Below the pieces are notes generated by a model, which was not told the DNA's origin, searched no databases, and saw only the letters and a program-made list of their open reading frames with translations. Of a stretch of DNA of 64,000 bases, positions 33,064 to 48,630 are shown in pieces; the first letter of the stretch is position 1, and every line of letters starts with the position of its first letter. Where the stretch lies: contig NBAY01000125.1 in NCBI GenBank assembly GCA_002794775.1, positions 1-64,000 on the forward strand, written 5' to 3'. A program made the translations under genes and the position numbers. The stretch comes from Porodaedalea pini. Taxonomy: Eukaryota; Basidiomycota; Agaricomycetes; Hymenochaetales; Hymenochaetaceae.

Positions 33064-35262
33064 CTACCAGAAGTGATTACTGGAGGCGGGAATGCCATGC
33101 ATCCGGCGCATGAGGACGACATTCGCGCTCAAGCTAGAAAACTACAAAGGAAGGCCAAATATCAGCCTATCGGTCGCCGCACATGACAAGAGTAAAAATA
33201 ACATACCCCATTACCGATGAATACTGCCGCCCGCTCCGCAATACTCATATCGACTGCTACACTGACTTCTCGCTGCTCAGCGCTGAGCTGCAAGTCCCTC
33301 CCGGAACAGACCGAGTCCCAATCACCCTCTTCCACAAAGCGGGTCTTGAGAGCATCTACCCATGCACGATCGCCGTTTGTCATAATATATAGTCTACGAA
33401 CCGGCTTAACATCCGTGTCACCCGTCTCCCATGCCACGCGCGCCTCCCTAACACGCTTGACGATGCGCTCTTCGCTTGGCCAAGTGTGTGGGTCGTATAT
33501 CGCGAGCTTATCTGGGCGCATGACGGGAAAATGTAAGCGTTCTTAAACACGAAAACAAGTTCATCAACTGCCGTCTCGCCTTCCGTAGGCGTGCTGCCGT
33601 CACAACCAGACGGTACACTAAACCGGCTTGTGATGCCGGGTGACTGGCACCAGCCCATGTATGTCGAGCCCCACCTTGCGAGGTGTTTGCGGTGCTCCGC
33701 GTAATCGCCACGCCGAATGTGTACGGCCATGAGACCCGGCACACATACCTTTTCTTCTGCGAGTGCAGGTGCGACCAAATATGCATTTGCGTGAACCGCA
33801 GAGCGAACGAGGGATGACCAGCGGAAGTGCCTCAGTATGGGAGACTTGGAGAGCGAGGGCCACACGGTCAACATCGTCTTGTCCCCGAAGTGACTATGCC
33901 AGATATCAGTATCAGAGCCTCGCATATATGTGAGAGACGTACAAACAGTTGAAAGGATGTTCCAGCTCGACACAGCCTTCCGGCATGGCCAATAAATTCG
34001 ATACATATTTTTCCAAGACCTCGATGACCGTTCCTTCTTTCATATCCTCTGTTGCCCTGAGTCTCGTCTTCTGCTTCTCGTCTGGAAACAAGGACTTGAA
34101 GTATTCTGCGCTTACAGCACGAGGAGCGGGATGCTCTGGTGGGAAGGGTCCACCAGCAATGGGTCCTAAGTGCCTCGCGTGTGAGCACTCATTAGACTAT
34201 AAGTGCTGGCCTTACCTTCGACCAGAGCGGAAAGGGGTATGCGAGAGCGTACCCTCTGGCCCCAATGCTCAACATATGTTTCGGGCCCCTTATGCCATGT
34301 ATATTGCTCAAATACGAGCCTGCATCCTATTGATTGAGCAATACATAACGAGTAAAGAGACAAACGTACGCCCTGTTCGAGAGATAAGCCATGTGTGAGA
34401 TCAGATATCTGTAAGGATCCCATCAACTTCATGAACTCTTGCGTGTATCAGTGAGCTTAGCTGACAATATTTGAAAAACATTATTCCAACCAACACCTGC
34501 GGCAAGTCGCGTGTATAAGGGTTCAGAGACTCGGATGTGGTAGAATGTACTTACCCCAAGGCCAGTTTGTTACATAGAGGTAGCGGCCATTCCTACCCTC
34601 TGGAAATGAAAGGGATGGGTCATGTTGAGGATAGTTGCGTTCGAGCTCATAAAAATGGTCAAACAGGTAAGAGGTCACCGAGTTGTCTTCTGAAACACCC
34701 GAAGAACCGACATGGTCCATTTCTGAGACCTCGAAGCTATTGATAGGCTCGATGTGCAATCTGTCAGAGGTATGAGCGAAATACAGTTTGTTGTATCTAC
34801 TATCATGAGAGACCCACTAACCCCTGGAAGACTGGGTCTACTGTGCGGACTTGGGGGTTTTCGACGTTTCAACTGGATGTGTCTTTATTTGAAGACATAC
34901 TCAGCTCCCTGGGGATACAGCGACGGACGAACCGGCTCTATTTAATTGATATCCCGCTTTCATTCCGAGGAGCTTGAAATGAAACATCCAAGTGATCCGA
35001 TCAGTCCGACAACTTTTAACCGCATAAGGATATGTAGTACTCGGGGATACCAGCAGCGGGATGACCCAAAGGTTTGCCATTGCAGAATAGGAAAGAGCTG
35101 GTGCGAAAGGACCCAGAAAAAGCTGGTTGACTAGATATGAGCGGAAGAGAAAGGGAGGGACCGACGCCGTAATACAAAGCATGAGCAGACGTATGGGGGT
35201 TCGAAAAAAGAAAACGCTTGTTGTTACACTTGTCAGAGCAGAGCCAGTTCAAAACGCGCCAT
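33064..35262 (-). CDS. Putative O-fucosyltransferase-like glycosyltransferase (5' exons uncertain)
   Basis: Multi-exon minus-strand gene of an Agaricomycete family resembling GDP-fucose protein O-fucosyltransferases. Blocks in order are LHIEPINSFEVSEM, then RYLYVTNWPWG followed by VGWNNVFQ, EFMKLMGSLQ, RLVFEQYTWHKGPETYVEHW, and MLTVWPSLSKSPILRHFRWSSLV. The signature-like LMAVHIRRGDYAEHRKHLARW follows, then RLYIMTNGDRAWVDALKTRF and AVDMSIAERAAVFIGNG, with a last exon SSLSANVVLMRRMHGIPASSNHFW ending at a TAG at 33064-33066. The HxRRGDY and IAERAxVFIGNG(F)SS motifs fit the sugar-nucleotide binding part of that fold. The frame changes near 33520-33560 without an obvious standard intron, so a frameshift or unusual intron is possible. 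The start (ATG at 35262 or further exons) is not resolved. Confidence 0.6.
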
Positions 35263-35846
35263 GATGTGAGTAACTCATGACAGGAAGAAAGGCCAGTCTC
35301 CTATATATTACTCGTCAGAAATAAGCCTCAGAACATTGTTGGCCTATGTAGTCCCTCTAAGTCCTGTCAACCGTCATCCAGCAGCGTAGAGCCAGTCTTT
35401 TCCAATACCAACGGATGGATATAACGAGGCGTATTCTTAAATTCGAAAGGCTTCTTGACAACTCATGGCGGACGGATTCAAGTTGGGACTGAAGATTGAA
35501 GTATGAAAATGCAGAGTCGATCACGTGACCGTCCCGGTTGTGAGGCTCACTCTCTTTGCTCACCCATAAATTCAGAGGCTAATGATACAGACTCATTAAT
35601 ATTGTCTCGACAGTATCAAGTCGCCTCAGCTCCGTCTGAGAATATCACCTCTCTGACGCGTCCTTTGGAAGCCCCAGAGTCAGAACTTTAGAGCTTGAAG
35701 AGCGAAAACCACACAAGCTCTCGAACCACCGCGTGGACAGAACACATCTTGCAGTCTCAGGACACGTTCACCACGGAAGGGCACTCGGTGCAGCATTTTT
35801 TTCTTCATCTTCAGTTCGGAGAAAGAACGACCCGCTGGTCGACACG

Positions 35847-36781
35847 ATGGACGGAGGCGGCGCAGGCGCAACACCGAGCCCGGAGGATAAGGCGCGCTAC
35901 GAAGCAACGCGCAAGGAGCTCCTCCAGGCTCTGCAGAAGAAGCGTCTGGTCGACCGACAACTGGTGCGTGTACACACTCTATCGCTTTCGATTCCTCTCA
36001 TTCGCCTCCACGTTTCGTTTCGTTTCGTTTTCGATGTTTCCTGCCCTTCAAATGCGTATAGTCCTTCTTTCCTTTCGTTATTCTTGGTTCCGGTCCTCGC
36101 TTTGCCAGCATCGTCGATGGACGCTAACGTACAATCAATCCCCCCTGACCGCGGATATAGGCACAGCTCGAAGTGCAGATCTACAATTTCGAAGGCTCGT
36201 ACCTCAGCGAGACCGCGCAGCACAGCGGCGGGAACATCATCCAGGGTTTCGACGGCTACCTCAAGACGCAGAACGTCGGCCGGCGCAGGCACGAGCCGAC
36301 CGACGCCGACCGCGTCTTCTCCAACAGCTCCATGACCTATCAGAAGGTGTGCTCTCGTCTAACTGTGCATCCGCCTGGCTCTGGTATTAACTTTCCCTTT
36401 CTACACCACCAGAGTCTCGAACTGCTCGGCGACCCAGATGACGACGCAGACAGTGCATTCGGCGGTGGTGGCGGCAACGGCGCTGGCGCGCTCGGCAGCT
36501 CGCGCGGGCCCACACCGGGGCTCACGACGGTCGTCCTCCCGCCGCCGACCGCACGCACGCAGCAGGAGCTCTCCGCCGCGCAGCAGAAGAAGATGCGCGA
36601 CAAGGAGTACCAGCGGCGTAAGCGCGCGTCCGCCGCGCGCGAGAAGAGCCAGCAGGCCGCCTCTGCCTCCGCCTCTGCGCTCGCGGACGAGGACGGCGGA
36701 GGCGGCGGCGGGGACTCGACGTATGGCGGCACCTCGCGCGGACGGCTGAGCAAGAAGCCGCGCCAGGCGGACGATGATTGA
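35847..36781 (+). CDS. EAF6: NuA4 histone acetyltransferase subunit Eaf6
   Basis: Three exons (35847-35963, 36161-36346, 36413-36781) give 223 residues; both introns have GT-AG ends and preserve frame. Eaf6 is a small accessory subunit of NuA4/MOZ-type acetyltransferase complexes in the nucleus. The N-terminal half is a coiled coil (YEATRKELLQALQKKRLVDRQL then AQLEVQIYNFEGSYL) followed by the family motif GGNIIQGFDGYLK and RVFSNSSMTYQK. The C-terminal half is a glycine/alanine-rich and basic tail (QQKKMRDKEYQRRKRASAAR) longer than in yeast. The start ATG is the first in the frame that precedes the coiled coil. Confidence 0.9.
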
Positions 36782-37027
36782 CTGCGCTGATGTGGTGCTA
36801 CGGTCGCGGCCAGATGTAGTCTTTGCGCTCTTCACTGCCCTCATTATAGATGCACCCGCACGTATGCTGTTGGATCTCGGTTTTCAGAACCAAGCAGGAT
36901 TCCTTATTTGTTTATTTGTTTAATTGTCTGGTCTACATGTACGTGTACAATAGCTATAGCTACGACTGCTCTAATACGGATCGGTTTTGATCTTGCGTTC
37001 TTGCTTTACGATGATCAGGCCGGAAAT
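36782..37027. other. EAF6 3' region
   Basis: Short spacer between EAF6 and the Argonaute fragment. It contains no gene. If the 37-42.9 kb block is a Helitron its other end should lie near here; I could not identify one. Confidence 0.4.
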
Positions 37028-38059
37028 CTAGTGCGAAGCAGGAGCGCGAGTCTGAAAGCTTATACAGTATATAGATGCGCTGCTCCTTGCGACTGACGAA
37101 GGAACTCGTGCATCGCATCGTTCAAGTGGTCCCATGGCATATAGAATGCACTCATGCACGTATTGACATTCACCGCGAGCGACTTGCAGACCGGGCGGAC
37201 CGTCGCAGAGAATCCATTGACCACTGTGAGACCGGCCCTCGTGCAAACCCCTGACTCCGACTCCGAGTCTGGTGCGAAGTAGTAAGGATGTTTTCCCGAC
37301 GCATGCACGCCTGTGCGAGCCGCATGCAATGTCGCGATTAAATTGAAGGTAGATAAGATTGGGGATCGGGTTGTAGGTGGGGTCTTCACAGCGCAGGAAA
37401 CTAAGATACACAGTGGGCAAAAATACATTCTGGAGCCTCTGGAATTCTGGTCAGATGGGAAACCTCCCCTCCCGATTGGTCGATCAATATTATGACTAAA
37501 ATTCCACAGGGTCCAGAATTTGTTTTTGTCCACTGTGATAGTTACGAGGTCCGTGGCCATTTGCAAGCACATTAAATGAATGTTAGACGTACCAAGCCAG
37601 CTCCGCCGACCGACTTCAGGTCCTTTCCTTAGGACCAACTAGAGTCACGGCATACCGGCGTACCGCGTTCTCACCCGAACGTGTTCCCTTTCCACTGTCT
37701 GCATGTGCCTTTACCGTGACCGAGAAGTCCTTCGGCATCGCTTGCTTCGCAATAAGCCGACGAGTGCCATTGAGCACAATCCCTTGCAGGCAGATAGAGC
37801 CCAACCTCCTTTGACTTTCTCAAACGGCCCGATGAATGACATGCTTCCGAAGGTCCTCTTCCTCGCTGCGAATGCATGGCATACGTGGCTCGACCTTGAT
37901 CGCATAGTCGTACAAGATAACATCCTTGGGATATAATTGAGCTGGTACATATGAGCGCGGAGTGAGAGCTTGGAAGAAGAGAGAGAGAGGAGTTGTCCAT
38001 GTTGCTTCAGAATGAAGAACGGCTTGATGGGGCGGATGCTGATGAGAGTGCGGAACCAC
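37028..38059 (-). pseudogene. Argonaute N-terminal fragment
   Basis: The minus strand encodes pieces of a basidiomycete Argonaute N-terminal region: YPKDVILYDYAIKVEPRM and RSEEEDLRKHVI, then GTRRLIAKQAMPKDFSVTVKA, RYAVTLVGPKER, ILSTFNLIATLHAARTGVHA, KHPYYFAPDSES, then FSATVRPVCKSLAVNVNTCMSA and MHEFLRQSQGA. These are the N domain and linker 1. PAZ, MID and PIWI domains are absent, so there is no guide binding or slicing capacity. Stops interrupt the frame (after HRAV and after KERT), and a 129 bp MITE sits in it. It begins only 23 bp beyond the stop of the kinase-like gene on the same strand, an unusually tight junction. Confidence 0.75.
37409..37537. mobile_element. 129 bp MITE inside the Argonaute fragment
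   Basis: The ends are CACAGTGGGCAAAAA and the complement of TTTTTGTCCACTGTG, an inverted repeat extending about 37 bp with mismatches. It is flanked by ATA on both sides (TA or ATA duplication). CACAGTG termini with a TA-containing target suit Tc1/mariner-type MITEs. Confidence 0.8.
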
Positions 38060-38082
38060 TATAGAAACACATTCATTTCTCC

Positions 38083-38956
38083 TTAAAAATTCCCTTTGTA
38101 CACCTTTCCCAGCTTGTCCAGACGGTTTATAACAGGATCTTGTTGCACCCGATGCACATGCATCACGTGTTTCGCAAGGTTGCAGAATGGCAGTCCATAT
38201 TGATGTGCAGTCTCGTCCTGAAAGTCGATAAAGTCGGTAATGTCGAAAGGACGCGGGCCCAAACCGAAAAGGTTATAAAGTACGATATGCAGCTCCGAGC
38301 AGTGCAGCATGCCAGGACACTGATGCCAATAGCTGCTACCGAAGTCAAAGAACTTGTAACCATTCTCACCAGTCCCGTTGTCATAATCGCAATAGCGGGC
38401 AACGTTCCTCTCTTCAGCATCACCGTGATAAAGTCCAATCGAATGCAGACTCAAAAGAGACTGCAGCACCATACGTCTGTGACATAGACTATTTAAGTAA
38501 CTCGACTGTGCAGAACAAATAGTTGACGTACTTCTCATTGATTGACCACGTCTCGAACGGTTCAAGAGTCACCGAGCCCGCGAAATCCATAATCAATGCG
38601 AATACGTCCTTCGACTTATCTTTAGGTCGATACAATCCGTAACAAGTAGGCGTGAACTTGCGTATTATACTATCCAATCCGCAAGTACTCTTGCCCAGCA
38701 CAAGCAGGTAATAGCTGATGTATTCTTTCTTCAGCTGCTCGTAGCAGTTGTAGTATTCTTCAAGATTTTGCAATGCCACGTCTACGACCTTGATGACGAA
38801 TTTCGAAGGGTTGGAACTGACAGGACTGTGGAGTTCTGCCTCATATATCATTCCGGCGGTCCCTTCTTTCATCTTACGAACCACAGTAAGGCAAGGAATC
38901 CGAGCAAATGTTGGAAAAGATGGGAACGGTGCGTCTGGGTCATGTTCAAATTCCAT
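38083..38956 (-). CDS. Kinase-fold (aminoglycoside phosphotransferase/protein kinase-like) protein
   Basis: Two exons (38956-38532 and 38476-38083) give 272 residues with a consistent frame across a 55 bp intron. The N-lobe contains VVRKMKEGTAGMIYEAEL (a glycine-loop-like segment) and KFVIKVVDV with a candidate ATP-binding lysine. The hinge is FALIMDFAGS. The catalytic loop is LYHGDAEERNV, with HGD in place of HRD as in phosphotransferase-type kinases, and the metal-binding motif is YKFFDFGSS (DFG). The key residues are present, so it could be active; the substrate is unknown. Such kinase-like proteins are expanded in Agaricomycetes. Its ATG lies only about 90 bp from the last exon of the truncated ISWI gene, and its stop is 23 bp from the Argonaute fragment. 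Confidence 0.7.
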
Positions 38957-39001
38957 GAGGCCCGGTCTAAAGATATCAGAAATTGGGAAATTGAAAAGAT
39001 G

Positions 39002-42705
<3,704 letters not shown>

Positions 42706-42849
42706 GGTTTACGTCGACATGATGGTCAAGGCGAGAGTTACCACAAATTTAAACGCGAATGCGCCGCTTTGTAGTTCAAATTTGTAGTTATATTCCCACG
42801 GACACATACACATGAAAAGTGGACACACATCACAAAAAAGTCTAAAATC

Positions 42850-42890
42850 TTGCACGGGCTATATGCCCGTGCAATATGTATAATTTCTAA
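42850..42890 (+). other. Helitron-like 3' hairpin followed by CTAA
   Basis: TTGCACGGGC and GCCCGTGCAA form a perfect 10 bp stem around a 5 nt loop (42850-42874). CTAA follows 12 nt later (42887-42890). A GC-rich hairpin 10-12 nt before CTRR is the classical Helitron 3' signature. The next base is A, not the expected T, and no 5' TC terminus was identified, so this is only a candidate. Confidence 0.4.
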
Positions 42891-43683
42891 ATTATGTACA
42901 ACCGAATACGGCGCATACAAAACTACAAGTTGCAAGTCTGATTGATCTTGCCAAGTTAGGTCATACTGATCGTCACTTGCCGGAAATATACAAGAACGAC
43001 CAGCCCTGAAGAAAATATAAAGGAGAATACGGCGCAGCTTCAAATTGATATGGGATAATCTTACCTGGTAGAGTTCTTATTCTAGGTCTGCAAGTCATTA
43101 TACAAGACCACAAGTCTACTCTCTGTTCACAGGTTCTGTTGGTCCATTCATATAATATAACAATAATGCATTCTGTTGTATCAATTATTGTACAATCGCG
43201 TTGTTCAAAATCATAGCCACGTCAAAATCATAGTTAAAAGCAAAAGAAGCCAGGACAGACGGTGTCTGCAGGCGAGGGCGAGGCTTAGCGGTGACAGGCA
43301 CCTGCTCCTCGTAGACCTGAAACATGGAATAGCATGCTACGACGGAAAACAGAAAAACACACCTGCATCGCGCCGCCAGTAGTCGAAAAAATCGGGTGCC
43401 TGCCCTGGCATACCGTAGCCCATCGACTGCGGATGTGAGTCCGGGAACTGGGAGCCGTTCATCCCACCAAATTTCTCCTCTCTTTGCTGAACGTGGTCAT
43501 TCATCTGCATCCGCTGTTTGTCTTCGCTGCTCTCGTGTGTCGCAGAGAAATCGACTTTGATTGCATCTGCTTTTGGAACTGGTTAAGAGTACAAAGTAGG
43601 CATACATGCAAACGTAAAGGAGAGGAAAGTGAAGTCTATACATCCGAAACAAAGGGAAAAAGGAAGGAAGCCCATCGTCACAA
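42891..43683. other. Intergenic, short direct repeats
   Basis: GAATACGGCGCA recurs at 42904 and 43025. No gene was recognised. Confidence 0.4.
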
Positions 43684-45473
43684 TCAGAGCTTCACCTTCG
43701 CAGCGAACTGGTCCTCGGTGACGCCCTTGCCCATCGCAGCCGTGGACGACACGCCGCCCGTAATCGTCTTGAGCAAGTTATCCACATAATCCGCACCGCT
43801 CCACTTTTGATGCGTGAGCACGTCGCACCCGATCTCGCGCTCGCGGCGCTGGATGAGCTCGACATACGCCTTCATGCCCTCCTCCTTGAACGCGCGCGCG
43901 AACAGATCCGAGATGTACCCGTTCGAATGCAAGCCGCCGAGCGTGATGAACTGCCACACAAAGCCCAGCTTCCCGAGCTCCCACACGTAGTCCTTCATCT
44001 CACGCGCACCGAGGCCGGCTGCTTCCCAGTTGAAGCTCGGGGACAGGTTGTACGCGAGCCACTGGTGCGGGTGCACCGCATGCACGCCGTCCGCGAACTC
44101 GCGCGCCTGCGAGAGGATCGGCTTCTTCGTCTCCATCCACAAAGCATCCGCATATGGCGCGTACGCGCACGCGCGCACAATCGCACACTGCGTGCCGCCC
44201 TGATAGCGGTAGAACCCCTCGCGCGCGCGCGGTGCGTCCCAGTCCCAGTACGGTGCCGAACGGAGCCCGAACTCCTGCGTTGCGAGCGCGAGAGCGGCGT
44301 CGTGAGAGAGCGTGCGGACCTTGGAGGCGAACTCCGCGGCGCGCGCGCCGGAGAAGGAGGAAGACTGAGCGGCGAGGGCGGCAGCGAGAGTGTCGCCGTA
44401 GGTTTTAATGTTGGCCCTTGCGACCCATTCGTCTTCGACGGCTTGAAGGGCGTCGCCGACGTTCCCAGCAGCCTCGGCCTCGTTCATAACCGTAACGAGT
44501 GGGCGAAGTGAAGGGTTTGTGGAGCCAAGGATGAAGGGATGGTCCCGCTCATCCACGTTGGTCGTGATGAGTGTCGCCGCCTCCGAGTCCGTACGACAGA
44601 CAACCAGGTTTTCAACACCCATGATATCGAACTGCAGGCGGATAGCTACAAGGCGGTTGATGTGCTCCTGTATCGGAACAAGCACCTTTCCAGCCATGTG
44701 CCCGCACTTTTTCGTTCCAGGAGCCTGATCCTCGATGTGGATGCCCGCGGCACCCTTCTCGACGAAGAGTTTCGCAAGCTTCATCACGGCGGTCAGTCCT
44801 CCATGACCCGTATCCGCGTCGGCGATAATGGGGCGGAGATAATCGATCGCGGGAGTCGCCGCGCGTTCGGCATCGGACATCCGCAGACGAGCTTCGCGCT
44901 GCTTGCGATCATGGAAAAGTTGGGCCATGAAGAGGTGTTCCACCTTGTTGGGCACGGTGTTAGAGGGGTAGTCTGCGAAGCGGAGTTAGACAACATTATT
45001 CAAAGCGTTAGAGATCGAAAGTTTACCTGCAAGGTCGGGACCGGGTTCGTTTGTGCTGGAAGCCGTGCTCGACGTCTGCCAACCAGAAACGTACACCGTC
45101 TCCAGGTATTTGGCCATTTGAGTCACTTGCACCGGGTCAAGGCTGGAAGACTCCTGTCAGCTTTCAAGCTGACCTCGCATAAAACATAGTCACTCACGCT
45201 CCGTAAGTATGCGACGGTGTCTTGTTCTTCCAATGCTCTGAGAGCAGACGCCATAACTTTTTGCCCTGTATGTCGGAAGGGTACGAGATGGGGATGGTGC
45301 CACGCTTGGAGACGACCTGCGCTGCGGTGTACGGCCGCTTGACGCGTGCAAAGCGCGGATTCTTCGTCCTCGATCAGTATATGCGCATTGAGAGAGAGTA
45401 TTCCGGAACATACCTGCCACCGCTGCTCAAGCTCTCTGGCTTCCTGCTCGAATGCGATGCGTTCTGCGCTCAT
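43684..45473 (-). CDS. ICL1: Isocitrate lyase
   Basis: First enzyme of the glyoxylate shunt (isocitrate to glyoxylate plus succinate), peroxisomal/glyoxysomal in fungi and needed for growth on acetate or fatty acids. The start exon is [20 protein letters not shown] (45473-45414), then [20 protein letters not shown] (from 45361) and [20 protein letters not shown] (from 45142). A long 3' exon follows with [26 protein letters not shown] (the catalytic KKCGH), [30 protein letters not shown] and [13 protein letters not shown]. The catalytic cysteine and flanking residues are present and the length fits the eukaryotic form. The C-terminus is AAKVKL, only a weak PTS1-like tripeptide. It is normally induced on C2 carbon sources; no such site was identified here. 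Confidence 0.93.
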
Positions 45474-48400
45474 GGTAGTGGAATTTGAAAGGGGGAAGGG
45501 CAGAGGGGAAAGGGGAAACGTAGTGGTAGAAAGGAGAGAGGGTAGGGATGGAGAAAGCGCATGACTGCAGTATTATATGGAACGACGGGCAAAGGCGTGA
45601 CGGAGTTGCGGTACGAGGAGCGCGGGCGATCGGCGCTGGAGTCATGTGAATTCCTCGGATCCCGTATGTCTCCGTATCCTAATCCAGTAACATCACGTTA
45701 CGTTTTATTTCCGTTTGTAGTTATCCTTGCTCTCCAACCAGGTATCGACGCTCTAAGCACGCAAAATGTTTCCGAGGCATAATCACGTTCTGCAGCGCGC
45801 GGACTTACTGCCCTGCGTTGTTGTCCATCTCGAGTAGCATCCTTGACGTCCAATGCCGTCCTCCGCTCCGTTCGCCTCGTGGCCTCAATCCTAGGGGACA
45901 ACGAGGACTCGCCATCGTCCGATATGCCCCGAAATTATCTGTCGCGCCCGCCATCGTGTGTTCGGGAGGCCGACAGCGAGCGAGCACGGTGTAGCGGGAC
46001 GGGTGAAGGCCAAGGAGCGGCGGAAGACGTCGAACTCAGAACTACGTTCGCGAACGAGGCCATCCACCCGACTCTTTCCGATCAAGCGCAGCTCCGCAAG
46101 ATTTTTACCTTAATCTTTCTGAAGTGCCTCGCCTCAAGTATTCGTCTCAGTCTCTTGTGAACTGTACGTGTTACTGAAGCATAATCGAGTCACAGGCAGC
46201 GCATGGACTTGTATGCAGAAATCGATATAGGGCGGGGGGAAACGTCGTTCTGCTGAGAAAGCGTCAATCTGCTGTACAAAAGTGCTATAAGAACTCGAGA
46301 CAGCCAGACAACATGCTCCGACGAAAGCTTCACGCGATGCCATGCAAGAATGTGCTCCAGCCTCGATCTCACCACACAGGTCCGCTCTCTGCAAACCCTC
46401 CACATCTTTGTACAGACCCCGTGTTGCTTCCAGCCTGACCTCCGTTTGGTTCCGTACATTTGGAGCGCATACCTGCTATTGGTGTAGCACAGCTTTGCCA
46501 CAGCAAAGGCGTACTGTGCTCAACCGCAAAACATGGCCCTTTTTGCTTTTCTCTCAGAAACACGCTTTGACTCGGATTGATTCCCGGCTCGTGATTGATT
46601 TGATTCATGATGTGTCTAGCATCAAGCCGTACTTTGCCACTCCTGCGCTCCGCTGCTTTCTGCATGCATCTTATTCCGACTCATGTTTGATCTCGAACCA
46701 ATGTGTGTTCTCTGTTTCAAGTATGTTAGGCTCATTAAGGCTCATCCATCCATCACTCATTATTATTCTCAGTACTAGTCATCAAACCCCTGAACTCGCA
46801 AGGTGCCAAGCCATCACTACAGGAGACCTGTTTCGTACGAGAGGAAGTCTCACAATGTGTGCGACCTGACACCAGATCGCAGATGGCAAGTAGAGAAAAG
46901 TTTCCTCGATTCAAGGACTGTATATGTGCAGCTGGGATATCGTGCTTTGGATTCACTCTTACTTCGTTGTCTATCTTCCCTAATTCTCTACAGGACGTTG
47001 GCTATGGCCACTGGGTTGGGTACGGTATATTGATTGAACCGGCCCGCACTCGAAGAGACTTGAAGTACGAGCAGTACCAATGTTGGTCCGCGTGGCAGGA
47101 TAACAAAGGCAGATTTATGTATGAGTGAGCAATACTTTCTTGTCAAAAGGACCATTCTTACTACTCGTGATTAACAGTCATATCAACGAAATGGCAGTTT
47201 GTGTAGGCGCAGCAGCCGTCTCTGGCCATGAACATGCTACCTGCCGTGCTCGAAGGGGTTTGTTCACATCATCCATCCAGTCACACACAGACATGCAGTG
47301 GTGGTCCTTGCACGCGGCGCCTGTGTCAACCGCACTCTTTCTCGAGGTTACATAGAGTCAGACTCTGCCTATGATACGGCCAGTCAGCTAAAAGGTGCCA
47401 CCTCCTGGCTGCTCTTACGGTGTCTGAAAGGCTGTACTCGGTACATCCTGTACACTCAGTCGAGATGCTAGCTGATATGCATGGGTATTCTGTTTCAGTG
47501 CAGTATCGGTTAACCATGAATCGTGTCCGTGATATCTTGTCTACGGTTGTTCAAGTAAGAGTGTTGCGGAGGCCTGTGTTGCATAGCCTATGCTGATGAG
47601 CCGATTGGGTGTGCCACAAGTCACTCTGAACAGACAATGGGTGACTAACAATCAACATGGTGCCGCTGCAGTTGATGCGAGCCGTATTGCCTCATCATGA
47701 GCCATGGATGCAAAACAGTGAGATGGTTTCAGCTTCTGAAAATTCAAACATCAGTTCACCTCATAGTGTCACCACTAAAGAAGTTATTTTGAACTTTGGG
47801 AAAAGAATTGGCTCTCAGGGTTGGGTGCATTGGGCCTTGCTTTGAAGCTGCGGGACCAGTCTGGGGCTGTTTGGGGTGATCTGGACAGACTTAGGGAAGA
47901 TCTGCACATGGAAGATCTCGGCTGCCTTCAGCATCTTAGAACTGGTATGTACAATGGGAATCTGACAGAAAGTGGTGTGGATACAATGTGATTTCTGCCT
48001 AGTGCTCTGAATGTCAATGTGAAGACATTCAATCAAGTGCAGGTAAACAGTGGGAGTAACAATGAGAGTGCGGTGGGGTCAGTGGGAAAGGTGTGCTGTG
48101 GACGACTCGGGTTGTAGACAAAGCGCATTCATTGTAATTTGTATTTCGGCAGTCTTTCTTGTCAAATTTGGCGCTCCTGAGAAGCTTCTGCTGCAATTGT
48201 GTGGACTTTGAGCAAATTTTGCAGCATAATACACTATAAGGGCATTGTATTCACTTTTGAAACAGCCGAGTACTGCAGTGTTGTATTTTCCATTTATTTT
48301 TATGCTGTTTTTTTGTAGATCAAATCGCAGGCTTTGATCATCACTTTTCTCAAGTTCGTCTTGTCGTCGGCACCCACGACGACGACGCGCTCTGCGCACC

Positions 48401-48630
48401 TTCTTTGCAGCCTCCTTCTTTCGTGAGGAGCTCGACGTCGAGGACGGCGGGCAGCGCACGAGGTTGTGTTGTATAATTAACAGCTTCTGTTCTGTTCGCG
48501 CCGAGTCGGCTCGAAGCGCGCGGCAAGCAAATCGACGGGACACTCCCACCCTCTTCCACTCCTCAGCGTCGTCCTGCACGACGTCGAGCTCGAATCGCCG
48601 TCATCGACATCGCTCTGATTGCCTTACGCG
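45474..48630. other. 3.2 kb intergenic region without confident genes
   Basis: Scattered short frames on both strands show no family resemblance. The region probably holds the ICL promoter on one side and that of the 48631 gene on the other. A minus-strand frame at 48079-48579 is basic, low in complexity and overlaps the promoter of the next gene; I do not accept it as a gene. Confidence 0.4.

Noticed and set aside
43807..44511. A 234-residue plus-strand frame within isocitrate lyase
   Set aside because: Antisense shadow of a GC-rich, conserved exon.
47340..47700. Possible copia-type retrotransposon remnant (LRCLKGCTRYILYT-like reading)
   Set aside because: Only a short, loose resemblance to the copia reverse transcriptase/RNase H junction. 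No further motifs or LTRs were found.
48079..48579. A 166-residue basic minus-strand frame
   Set aside because: Low complexity, overlaps the promoter and leader of the 48631 gene, and resembles no known family.
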